From CAYLPT01 sp964385645 (lineage in GTDB: Bacteria; Armatimonadota; Hebobacteria; Hebobacterales; Hebobacteraceae): a DNA stretch of 10,705 bases. Below the pieces are notes generated by a model. That model did no database searches. It was given only the letters and a program-made list of their open reading frames with translations, and had not been told where the DNA came from. Numbering within the stretch: position 1 is the stretch's first letter; the number at the start of each line of letters is the position of its first letter. Shown here one piece after another: positions 1-5,880 of the stretch. The position numbers and the translations under genes are program-made. The stretch covers positions 1 through 10,705 of the forward strand of contig CAYLPT010000164.1 of assembly GCA_964385645.1 (NCBI GenBank), read 5' to 3'.

Positions 1-163
1 CATCCGGGCTCAGCTCGAGGACCTGAACGCCTCGGGGGAGCTGCCGGTGGAGGTGCGGGTGTCGGTGGGGCTGGTGGAGCGCACGGCCCACAGCGTGGAT
101 CTGCTGAAGGAGGCGCTGGAGGGGGCGCGGCTGGCCTCGAGCGTCGAGGAGCTGCTGGGCTAG
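1..163 (+). CDS. C-terminal fragment, possibly a degenerate GGDEF-like domain
   Basis: Only the last 53 codons are present; the reading frame is open from base 2 to a TAG at 161-163 and the start lies outside the window. The fragment has a helix, then a strand reading VEVRVSVGLVE, then HSVDLLKEALEGA. This order resembles the end of a GGDEF (diguanylate cyclase) domain, where a VTVSIGVA strand is followed by a helix with an ADxALYxAK motif. Here that last motif is not conserved, so if it is this family it is a diverged and possibly inactive member. The gene converges on the minus-strand kinase-like gene with only 3 bases between the two stop codons, so there is no room for a terminator between them. 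The assignment rests on a short fragment and is tentative; that it is coding is more secure. Confidence 0.45.
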   Translation, partial: IRAQLEDLNASGELPVEVRVSVGLVERTAHSVDLLKEALEGARLASSVEELLG

Positions 164-166
164 GGT

Positions 167-868
167 CTAGCCTCGCAGGCCGCGCTGATAGCGGCGCCAG
201 ACCACGGCCCGGACGCGAGGGAACTGGGTCTGATGCTGGGAGCGGGAGAGCTGGCTGGGCAGGTCCTCGGGGGCCTCGGCGGCGACCTGGCGGCGTCGGG
301 CCTTGGCGCGGGCGGCGCCGAGGATGATCTCGGCGCACTCCTCCAGGGTGAGCTCGGAGGTGTTGAGGGTGAGGTCGTAGTGCGCGGGGTCTCCGATGTC
401 GGCGCCGAAGGCGGCGCGTATGAAGCGGGCCTGCTCTTCATCGCTTCGGCGGATAAGGCGCTCGGCATCGGCGAGGGGGATGGCGTGGCGGCGGGCGGCG
501 CTCTCGACGCGGTTGGGCATGGGAGCGATGACGCGCACGTGCAGGGTGCCGGGGTCGGCGAGGGCGAAGGCGCCGCCGCGGCCGACGATGAGGCACTGTC
601 CCTGGCGCTCGAGCTGTACGAGCACGTGGATGAGCCGCCTCACGTAGCTGACGTGGCTGACGGAGCTGCTCCACTCGACGATGAGGCGCTGGATCAATCC
701 CGGCACGGTCTCGTCGAAGATCTCGAGGTGGGAGGCCGGCATGCCCTCCCGCTCCGCGATGTGCTCGAGGATGGCGCGGTCGAGCACCCGCAGCTCGGCG
801 CGCTCGGCGACCATCCGGCCGATCTCCTCGCCGCCCGACTCAATCTGCCTCGACAGCGTTATGACCAC
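167..868 (-). CDS. Cytidylate kinase-like family protein
   Basis: A 233-residue P-loop protein of the cytidylate-kinase-like family, related to nucleoside monophosphate kinases; the true substrate of most members is not known. It opens with VITLSRQ at residues 2-8, followed by SGGEEIG at 11-17, the family's version of the phosphate-binding loop. Relatives usually have GSGG here, but this protein has ESGG, so the first glycine is Glu10. A GRGG turn lies at 96-99, and the family's closing block, DPAHYDLTLNTSELTLEE, at about 160-177. Family members are about 200 residues, so residues from about 189 on form a basic extension. The start is a GTG at 868, because VITLSRQ begins at the very N-terminus and GGGGAG lies 7 bases upstream. 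It is the last gene of the minus-strand block, 53 bases after the acidic TPR gene. Confidence 0.8.
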   Translation of the reverse strand: MVITLSRQIESGGEEIGRMVAERAELRVLDRAILEHIAEREGMPASHLEIFDETVPGLIQRLIVEWSSSVSHVSYVRRLIHVLVQLERQGQCLIVGRGGAFALADPGTLHVRVIAPMPNRVESAARRHAIPLADAERLIRRSDEEQARFIRAAFGADIGDPAHYDLTLNTSELTLEECAEIILGAARAKARRRQVAAEAPEDLPSQLSRSQHQTQFPRVRAVVWRRYQRGLRG

Positions 869-921
869 GCGCCCACTCCCCGGTCGCCGGCGCTACCGCA
901 GCCTCGCCCGCGACCTGGCCC

Positions 922-1764
922 TCAGTACCAGACCTCCTCCTCCGCCTCCGAGTCGAACCACCACTCCTCGCCCTCGGACTCCTCGTACTCCCCCTCATGC
1001 TCCCACTCTTGCTCCTCCCACTCAGGCTCCTCCGGCTCGGCGGCGGCCGCGGCGGCGGCCTGGGCCTCGGCGACATCGAGCCAGCGGAGCCGCTCGACGG
1101 CCTCTGCGTTCTGCGGCAGGGCAGCTAGGGCCTGGTAGACCCAGGAGCGTGCAGCGGCGAGCTCGCCCCGCCCCGCGTGAAGGTCGCTGATGAGCAGGCC
1201 GGCGCGCATCCTTTGCTCCGGGTCGAGGGGAGGGTCGCCGGCCCAGGCGCGCTTCAGGATATCCATGGCCTGGGAGGGCCGACCGTAGTCTCCGAGCGCG
1301 GCCGCGTAGTCGAGGAGGTAGCGCCCGCTGGTTGGGGCCAGTTCGGCGGCCCGCCTGAGGGCCTCGAGGCCCTCGTCAGGCTCATCGCTGAGGCCCTGGA
1401 GGGGCTGGCGGACCACCTCAACGCGCTCGACGCCGTGGGCGTCGGCCACGATGGTGCGGGCCTCGACGACGCGGTAGCCGTAGAGGAGCCAGCTTCCGAG
1501 CAGGTACTGGGCCTCGGCCGACCCGGGGGCGTCGGCCGCCGCCGCCCGCGCGGCGGCGAGGCCCTGGTCGGCCATCTGCTGAAGCTGGTTGAGCTCGGCC
1601 TCGGAGGCGGGGCGCATGCTCAGGGCCGCGCCGAGCCCGGCCTGCTGTTCGAGGTCGCGGAGCCCGGCCTCGAGCGACAGGGCGGGCGCGCCGGCCTGGG
1701 CGGCCAAGCTCGGCAGCGCCCCGGCGAGGACCACGGTTACCAGACAGAACGCGGTCAGCTTCAT
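922..1764 (-). CDS. Exported TPR-like protein with Glu/Trp-rich C-terminal tail
   Basis: A 280-residue protein of unknown function. Residues 1-23 look like a signal peptide (MKLTAFCLVTVVLAGALPSL, then AAQA). The middle, about 30-225, is helical and TPR-like, for example EGLEALRRAAELAP at 131-144 followed by LDYAAALGDYGRPSQAMD. Residues 235-242 are a short poly-alanine run. The final 38 residues (243-280) are extreme: 19 Glu, 5 Trp and 2 Tyr, ending VWY. The ATG at 1764 is chosen because GGGAGG sits 6 bases upstream, a signal peptide follows at once, and the ATG overlaps the TGA of the preceding gene as ATGA, which suggests translational coupling. Its middle part matches the middle of that preceding TPR-thioredoxin protein (YxxVExRxI, LDYAxAL, GxPxxA), so the two are paralogues. 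The tail could bind cations or a partner, but that is a guess. Confidence 0.8.
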   Translation of the reverse strand: MKLTAFCLVTVVLAGALPSLAAQAGAPALSLEAGLRDLEQQAGLGAALSMRPASEAELNQLQQMADQGLAAARAAAADAPGSAEAQYLLGSWLLYGYRVVEARTIVADAHGVERVEVVRQPLQGLSDEPDEGLEALRRAAELAPTSGRYLLDYAAALGDYGRPSQAMDILKRAWAGDPPLDPEQRMRAGLLISDLHAGRGELAAARSWVYQALAALPQNAEAVERLRWLDVAEAQAAAAAAAEPEEPEWEEQEWEHEGEYEESEGEEWWFDSEAEEEVWY

Positions 1765-2825
1765 CGTGCACCTCCCTCGGCGGCCGCCTGCCGTGGGGGC
1801 AGCGCCCGCCGCATCTCGGCCAGCAGCCGGTCGGCCGGGATGTACCCGGGGACGCGGCTGATCTCTCTGCCCTGGGGGTCGAGGAACAGCAGAGTCGGGT
1901 AGCCCTCGATCCGGTGGGCCCGGACGAGGTCGGGACGGCGGTCGCCGTCCACCTTGACGCAGGCGAAGTCGCGGCTGAGCGCGATCACGTCGTCTCTCGC
2001 ATAGGCTTCCTGCTCGAGCCTGCGGCACCAGCCGCACCAGACGGTGGTGAAGTGGATGAAGACGGGTTTGCCTTCCTGGCGCGCCTGGCCAAGGCCGGCC
2101 TCGTAAGACTGCCAGGCGATTCCGGGCTGGGCCGGGGGCGCGATCTCGGCCAGGCGAGCCGCGGCGGCCTTGTCGTCAGGGTCGGCCGCAAGCAGCTCGC
2201 GGAGCCAGCGCACCTCGTCGGCCGGCGTGTCGAGCGAGCGCGCGGCGCTCGCCAGCAGGCGGGCGGCGCGCGCCCGCTGGGCGACGGTGAGGTCGGCGCG
2301 GCGCTCCCAGAGGGCGGTCGCCTCCGCGATCACGGCCTTCGGCTGGCCGCAGAGCGCGAGCGCCTCGGCGTAGTCAAGGCGGCAGTCGGCGCTCCGCGGC
2401 TCGAGGCGGAGGGCCGCCCGGAACTCGGCCAGCCCCTCCTCGGCGGAGTCGCCCGGCTCCCGCCGCAGGACGACGATGGTCTCGCGGCGGACCTCGCCGG
2501 TCTCCTCGTCCATGGCGATCACGCGGGACTCGACAGGTTGGTAGCTGAGGCACAGCAGAGCGCCGGCAAGGCGGCGGGCCTCGGCGGCGCGGGGGTCGGC
2601 GGCGGCCGCGGCGCGCGCGGCCTGGAGGCCCTCTGCGATCAGCGCTCGCGCCTGGTCGGCCTGCTCGGGCGATGCGGGGGCGCCGCCGAGCGAGTCCCCG
2701 AGCCTCAAGTTAGCCTCGTAGGCCTGCCTGGCGGCGGCGAGGAGCGCGGGGGCGTCCTCGGCCTTGGCGACGGCCTGCGCGGCCAGCAGGAGCCAGCACC
2801 CGACCACGGCGGCAGCGAGCCTCAT
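1761..2825 (-). CDS. Exported TPR-thioredoxin fusion protein
   Basis: A 354-residue protein with a likely Sec signal peptide (residues 1-20, hydrophobic 11-18, cleavage plausible after AQAVA). Residues about 25-225 are TPR-like helices, with EGLAEFRAALRLEPRSADCRLDYAEALALCG around 130-160. Residues about 237-342 are a thioredoxin fold: VFIHFTTVWCGWCRR with the redox pair Cys264 and Cys267, then VKVDGDRRPDL, the cis-proline motif EGYPT at 307-311, and LLFLDPQGRE. The CGWC site and sequence style resemble thioredoxin_7/DsbD-C-like domains. An extracytoplasmic thiol reductase or disulfide-handling role is inferred, with the TPR part recruiting partners. The ATG at 2825 has GGAGGA 5 bases upstream; longer in-frame extensions lack a signal peptide. 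Its TGA overlaps the next ATG. A 112-base gap separates it from the CDF gene upstream. Confidence 0.87.
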   Translation of the reverse strand: MRLAAAVVGCWLLLAAQAVAKAEDAPALLAAARQAYEANLRLGDSLGGAPASPEQADQARALIAEGLQAARAAAAADPRAAEARRLAGALLCLSYQPVESRVIAMDEETGEVRRETIVVLRREPGDSAEEGLAEFRAALRLEPRSADCRLDYAEALALCGQPKAVIAEATALWERRADLTVAQRARAARLLASAARSLDTPADEVRWLRELLAADPDDKAAAARLAEIAPPAQPGIAWQSYEAGLGQARQEGKPVFIHFTTVWCGWCRRLEQEAYARDDVIALSRDFACVKVDGDRRPDLVRAHRIEGYPTLLFLDPQGREISRVPGYIPADRLLAEMRRALPPRQAAAEGGAR

Positions 2826-2937
2826 CGTCTTCCTCCACCCGGCATGGTCACGAGTCAGCATCCCCGCCGAACCGGCCCTGTCTTTCTGCGGCACCGGCCG
2901 GACTCCTTGGGCTCCCGGCCGCACAGGGGGGACCGAC
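2826..2937. other. Intergenic gap with a GC-rich inverted repeat
   Basis: This 112-base gap separates the CDF gene from the TPR-thioredoxin gene and is the longest between protein genes inside the minus-strand cluster. CGGCCGG at 2895-2901 and CCGGCCG at 2915-2921 are perfect inverted repeats with a 13-base loop, starting 16 bases after the CDF stop. A third copy of the core, CCGGCC at 2872-2877, can pair instead. No T-run follows on the minus strand, so this is not a standard terminator. It may cause partial termination or RNA processing, which would split the cluster; no clear promoter is seen in the rest of the gap. Confidence 0.4.
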
Positions 2938-3891
2938 TCAGGGGCTGGGCTCTCCCTCCCCGGCGTGGGGGACAATGTGGACGAGCTCGTTGGTGCGGCA
3001 GGGCTCCCGCTCGGTTTGGACGGTGGTCTCCACGATGCCAAAGCGCCGGGCGAGGGCGTGGTTGATGGACTCGACGATGCGGTCGCGCTCCTCGGCGCCC
3101 CGGTCGCCGACGGTGACGTGGACGCTGAGGGCCAGCAGGCGGGAGCATACGGTCCAGATGTGCAGGTCGTGGATGTCCTCCACGCCCTCCAGGGAGCGGA
3201 TGGCCTGTGCGACCTCGTCGAGACTCAGGTCGCGGGGGACGCCCTCGAGGAGGATGTGCACGGTGTCCCGGAGGAGCCGCAGCGCGCCGAGCAGCACCGC
3301 GGCCGCGATGATCATCGCCAGGATGGGGTCCACGATGTACCATCCGGTGGGGACCATGATGGCGGCGCCCGCGACCACGCCCACGCTGCCGAGGAGGTCA
3401 GCGACAACGTGCAGATAGGCGCTGCGCACATTGAGATCGCGGTGGGCGTGGCCGCGCAGGCGCAGGACGATGATGGCGTTCGCGGCCAGGCCGCCCAGGG
3501 CCACGGCCAGCATCCCGGCCGCCCGCACCTCCGGCGGATCCCCGAGCCGGAGGTAGGCTTCCCGCAGGAGGCCGAGAGCCACCAAGAGCAGGAGGCTGCT
3601 GTTGATGAGCGCCGCGAGGACCTCAGCGCGGTGCCAGCCGAAGGTATGGCGCTTGGTCACCGGGCGGGCGGCGATGAGCATCGCGCCGAGGCTGAGCGAG
3701 AGCGAGACGAGGTCGGTGAAGACGTGGGCCGCGTCGCTGAGCAGCGCGATGCTGCGCGCCCAGAGCCCCCCCACCAGCTCCGCTGCGAAGACCACCGCGG
3801 TGAGCGCGACGGCGAAGGTCAGGCGGCGCTCGATGGAGGCGCTGCGTTGAGGGGCCGGCGGCTGATGACACACCTCGGGGGGGCGGCCCAT
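2938..3891 (-). CDS. Cation diffusion facilitator (CDF) metal exporter
   Basis: A 317-residue polytopic membrane protein of the CDF family, which moves Zn2+ or similar divalent ions out of the cytosol in exchange for protons. Membrane segments begin at about 24, 45, 90, 126, 157 and 186. The paired intramembrane sites are visible: H56xxxD60 within SDAAHVFTD, and H161xxxD165 within HVVADLLGS. An HD/HD arrangement is the pattern typical of zinc transporters of the ZnT/CzcD/ZitB type. A cytoplasmic domain follows from about 218, with HDLHIW at 241-246. The N-terminal 20 residues hold only two histidines, and there is no long His-rich loop. The ATG at 3891 lies 3 bases after the TGA of the ZIP gene, so the two transporters are very probably co-translated. 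Zinc is the most likely substrate, but the sequence cannot exclude Cd, Co or Fe. Confidence 0.93.
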   Translation of the reverse strand: MGRPPEVCHQPPAPQRSASIERRLTFAVALTAVVFAAELVGGLWARSIALLSDAAHVFTDLVSLSLSLGAMLIAARPVTKRHTFGWHRAEVLAALINSSLLLLVALGLLREAYLRLGDPPEVRAAGMLAVALGGLAANAIIVLRLRGHAHRDLNVRSAYLHVVADLLGSVGVVAGAAIMVPTGWYIVDPILAMIIAAAVLLGALRLLRDTVHILLEGVPRDLSLDEVAQAIRSLEGVEDIHDLHIWTVCSRLLALSVHVTVGDRGAEERDRIVESINHALARRFGIVETTVQTEREPCRTNELVHIVPHAGEGEPSP

Positions 3892-3894
3892 GGC

Positions 3895-4644
3895 TCAGTG
3901 CACCCCCGGCCCGGCGAGGCCCTTGACGGCCAGGAAGGCGAGCCCGCCCAGGATGACCATGGCGGTTACTGTCCAGCGTTCGCTCTCGTTGACCTCGGGG
4001 ATGAGGTCGGAGGCGGCCACGTGGATGAGGATGCCGGCCGATACTGGAATGCCGTAGGGGGCCAGCGGCCCGGCCGCGGAGAGGGCGAGCGCGCCGGCGA
4101 TGGTGCCCAGGCCGAGGAGGCCCGCCGCGCCCAGGGCGCGCCCGCGGGAGGCGCCGCTGGCGAGGGCGACGGAGCTGACGGCGAAGCCCTCGGGGACCTT
4201 GTGCAAGAGCACGGCGAGCAACACGACCATGCCGACCTCGGGGCCGATGAGGAACGCGGAGGCGATGGCGACGCCGTCGAAGAAAGTGTGCGCGGTGAGG
4301 GCGGCGACGGCGGCGGTGCTGGCGGTGGGGCTGAGCATGCGCTGGCCGGCGGGGTCGGGGCCGACGAAGTGGTAGTGCTTGCCGAGCACGTGCTCGACGA
4401 AGTGAACGAAGAGGTAACCGGCGAGGATCAGCTCGGCCGCGGCTGGGGTGGGCATGTGGAGGCTCTCGGGGACCATGGTGATGAGGGCCGCGGCGAGCAT
4501 GAAGCCGCCGCCGAAGCCCAAACTCACCTCCAGGCTGCGTCGTGACCAGCTCCTGCGCAGGAGCACGAGCGACCCGCCGGCGACGCTCGCCAGGGCCGCC
4601 ACCGCGGCGAAGGGCACTCCGATCCAGTTCTCGATCTGGGGCAT
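3895..4644 (-). CDS. ZIP family metal transporter
   Basis: A 249-residue membrane protein of the ZIP family, whose members carry Zn2+, Fe2+ or Mn2+ into the cytosol. About eight hydrophobic segments can be traced. The signature metal-site helices are present: AHTFFDGVAIASA (H119, D123) for TM4 and LLHKVPEGFAVSS (H148, E152) for TM5. A short loop between TM3 and TM4 carries His81, His85, His90 and His92, typical of the family's metal-binding loop. A further HVAASDLIPE motif at 208-217 fits the later helices. The start is the ATG at 4644: it gives a normal-length N-terminus and lies 2 bases after the TGA of the propeller gene. In-frame sequence upstream is Arg/Gly-rich and not ZIP-like. It sits between the propeller gene and the CDF gene, so import and export genes are neighbours in one operon. 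Confidence 0.92.
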   Translation of the reverse strand: MPQIENWIGVPFAAVAALASVAGGSLVLLRRSWSRRSLEVSLGFGGGFMLAAALITMVPESLHMPTPAAAELILAGYLFVHFVEHVLGKHYHFVGPDPAGQRMLSPTASTAAVAALTAHTFFDGVAIASAFLIGPEVGMVVLLAVLLHKVPEGFAVSSVALASGASRGRALGAAGLLGLGTIAGALALSAAGPLAPYGIPVSAGILIHVAASDLIPEVNESERWTVTAMVILGGLAFLAVKGLAGPGVH

Positions 4645-4646
4645 GC

Positions 4647-5690
4647 TCAGCGCCGCTCCAGCGCCACCCACCCGGCCAGCGCGAGCCGCCCTCCCTCCGG
4701 CGGCACCCCTTTCAGCCGCGTCCCCCATCCCTCGGTGCGGTGGTGGAGCCACAGCTGATCCTCGCCCTCCAGGCGGATGTGCGCCGCCAGCCAGCGCCCG
4801 TCCGGCGAGTGGGCGATCGCCCCCGTCGGCCCGCGCAGGGAGAACTCGCGGATCTGTTCGCCGGAGCGCACGGAGACCACGTGCGCGACGCGGGCTGCGG
4901 CCGAGGGCTCCCCGGATCGCACGACAGCGGTGATCTCGTCCGCGCCGGGGCCCCACGCTACCGCCTCAGGATAGCAGGGGTAGAGGAGACGGGGCGCGCC
5001 GGCCCCCGCGAGGTAGAGGCCCGCCCGCGCGAGCGGCGGTTCGCCTGGCGAGTCCCCATTGGTCTTGGGAAGGAGGGCGCAGCAGAGCGTCGCGCCATCG
5101 GGAGACCAGGCGAGGTCCCTGACCTCGAGGCCCTCGGCAGGCAGCGGGATGGCGCGCTGCTCGGCCCCATCGGCCCCGACGATGCTGATGGCCGCCTGGG
5201 CCGCGCTGACACCGGGCCGGGCGATCGCGAAGCGGCGGCCGTCGGGCGCGACCGCGAACAGCGGGGCGCGGCCCCAGCGCCAGCCGGCTGCGGCCGCGTC
5301 GAGGCTCAGGACGCGCTTGGGCGCGGCCGGCTCATCGGGCTCCGGGGGGACGGAGAGGCGGTGGATCGCCTTGTGCGCTTCGGCCGGGGCGGCGTTCGCT
5401 GCGCCGAGGACGAGGTAGACGCGCCCGGGCGGGAGCGTACGCACCGCGCCAAGAAGATCGTCGCGCTCTGCCTGGCCGAGCGCGCGGGCGCCCTCCGCGG
5501 GGTCGCGGTAGATCGGGCGGGCCTGGTCGGAGGCGACGTCGTGGAGGTAGAGGGTGGTGACCGCGCGTCCGCCGTCCTCGCGGGTGAGGGCGTAGACGAG
5601 CGCGAGGCCGCGGGGCGGCTCGGCAGCGGCCGCGCATACCCGCGGGGCACACAGCGAGAGCGCGACTAACAGCACCAGGTGCGAGCGCAT
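4647..5690 (-). CDS. Exported beta-propeller-like (PD40/TolB-like) protein
   Basis: A 347-residue protein with a likely signal peptide (residues 1-22, RSHLVLLVALSLCAPRVCAA) and then repeated beta-propeller blades. The clearest blades carry the PDG turn of WD40/PD40 repeats: FAVAPDGRRFAIA (145-157), LAWSPDGATLCCALL (193-207) and IAHSPDGRWLAAHI (292-305), with a weaker VAWGPGADEITAVV (243-256). No catalytic motif is seen. Such periplasmic propellers usually act in protein-protein contacts; the partner is unknown. The ATG at 5690 is chosen over a GTG at 5717 because the signal peptide begins there and GAGGTG lies just upstream. The gene begins 40 bases after a tRNA gene and its ribosome-binding site sits inside short inverted repeats. 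It is the first protein gene of the metal-transport cluster. Confidence 0.77.
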   Translation of the reverse strand: MRSHLVLLVALSLCAPRVCAAAAEPPRGLALVYALTREDGGRAVTTLYLHDVASDQARPIYRDPAEGARALGQAERDDLLGAVRTLPPGRVYLVLGAANAAPAEAHKAIHRLSVPPEPDEPAAPKRVLSLDAAAAGWRWGRAPLFAVAPDGRRFAIARPGVSAAQAAISIVGADGAEQRAIPLPAEGLEVRDLAWSPDGATLCCALLPKTNGDSPGEPPLARAGLYLAGAGAPRLLYPCYPEAVAWGPGADEITAVVRSGEPSAAARVAHVVSVRSGEQIREFSLRGPTGAIAHSPDGRWLAAHIRLEGEDQLWLHHRTEGWGTRLKGVPPEGGRLALAGWVALERR

Positions 5691-5693
5691 GGT

Positions 5694-5718
5694 CACCTCG
5701 TGAGGTGCCAGAGGCACC
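5694..5718 (-). promoter_or_regulatory. Overlapping inverted repeats covering the propeller gene RBS
   Basis: Two inverted repeats share one arm. On the minus strand, GGTGCC (5718-5713) can pair with GGCACC (5709-5704) across a 3-base loop. The overlapping CACCTC (5707-5702) can instead pair with GAGGTG (5699-5694), which is the likely ribosome-binding site 3 to 5 bases before the ATG at 5690. The innermost pair of the second stem would have to open to give a four-base loop. The two stems cannot form together, so the arrangement could expose or hide the binding site. The complementarity is seen directly; a regulatory role is inference, and each stem is only 5-6 pairs. Confidence 0.4.
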
Positions 5719-5730
5719 CGGAAATCACCG

Positions 5731-5802
5731 TGGGCCCGGCAGGATTCGAACCTGCGACCGAGCGGTTATGAGCCGCCTGCTCTGCCGCTGAGCTACGGGC
5801 CC
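5731..5802 (-). tRNA. tRNA with CAT anticodon, probably tRNA-Ile2 (lysidine type)
   Basis: A 72-base cloverleaf on the minus strand. The acceptor stem GGGCCCG pairs perfectly with CGGGCCC, followed by discriminator A at 5731. The D stem is GCTC/GAGC with loop AGCGGCA; the anticodon stem GGCGG/CCGCT ends in one G-T pair; the T arm is GCAGG-TTCGAAT-CCTGC. The loop CTCATAA gives anticodon CAT at 5770-5768. It is not an initiator: base 1 is paired with base 72 and the anticodon stem lacks three consecutive G-C pairs. Between elongator Met and Ile2, the acceptor pairs C4-G69 and C5-G68, and the AGCAGGCG and GGTCGC stretches around the anticodon arm, resemble bacterial tRNA-Ile2, whose C34 is converted to lysidine by TilS. 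CCA is not encoded (the bases after A73 are CGG). The tRNA call is firm; its amino-acid identity is less certain. Confidence 0.95.
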
Positions 5803-5810
5803 ACGAGGTG
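5802..5810 (-). repeat. tRNA leader segment complementary to the next gene's RBS
   Basis: The minus strand reads CACCTCGTG here, the eight bases before the tRNA plus its first base. It is a perfect nine-base inverted match to CACGAGGTG at 5702-5694, the ribosome-binding region of the propeller gene. The repeat therefore flanks the tRNA. In an unprocessed transcript the two arms could pair next to the acceptor stem. Chance cannot be excluded in GC-rich DNA. Confidence 0.45.
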
Positions 5811-5819
5811 TCTGTGCAT

Positions 5820-5828
5820 AGTATACCA
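5820..5828 (-). promoter_or_regulatory. Extended -10 promoter for the tRNA-headed transcript
   Basis: The minus strand reads TGGTATACT, a full extended -10 form (TGn followed by TATACT, one base off TATAAT). Transcription would start around 5813-5814, leaving a leader of about 11 bases before the tRNA. The best -35 candidate at the usual distance is poor (TTTCCC near 5848-5843), which an extended -10 can tolerate. This AT-rich patch stands out in an otherwise GC-rich spacer. The transcript could read on into the propeller and transporter genes, as no convincing terminator follows the tRNA. Confidence 0.6.
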
Positions 5829-5880
5829 CCGGCCGCAGAGGGGGGAAAGGCGCGGGGCGGGCAGGAGGCAGGCTTCTGCC

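Noticed and set aside
1031..1062. GGC/GCC-rich tract resembling a simple repeat
   Set aside because: It encodes the poly-alanine linker of the acidic-tailed TPR protein and sits in frame, so it needs no separate explanation.
2796..2798. Lipobox-like VVGC near the start of the TPR-thioredoxin protein (Cys10)
   Set aside because: The cysteine is too close to the N-terminus, before the hydrophobic stretch ends; a normal signal peptide with cleavage after AQAVA fits better.
1914..3065. A 383-codon open frame on the plus strand
   Set aside because: It is antisense to the TPR-thioredoxin gene, whose signal peptide, CGWC site and RBS all support the minus strand.
2764..4545. A 593-codon open frame on the plus strand
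   Set aside because: It lies antisense to the CDF and ZIP genes and others, has low-complexity Gly/Asp/Glu/Arg-rich translation, and no recognisable domain. Long antisense frames are expected at this GC content.
4645..4956. In-frame upstream extension of the ZIP gene
   Set aside because: It overlaps the propeller gene in another frame and is Arg/Gly-rich, without membrane helices; the ATG at 4644 gives a normal ZIP N-terminus.
5867..5880. Hairpin GGCAG-loop-CTGCC directly after the hydrolase stop
   Set aside because: The stem is only five pairs and is followed on the minus strand by a C-rich stretch rather than a T-run, so an intrinsic terminator cannot be claimed.
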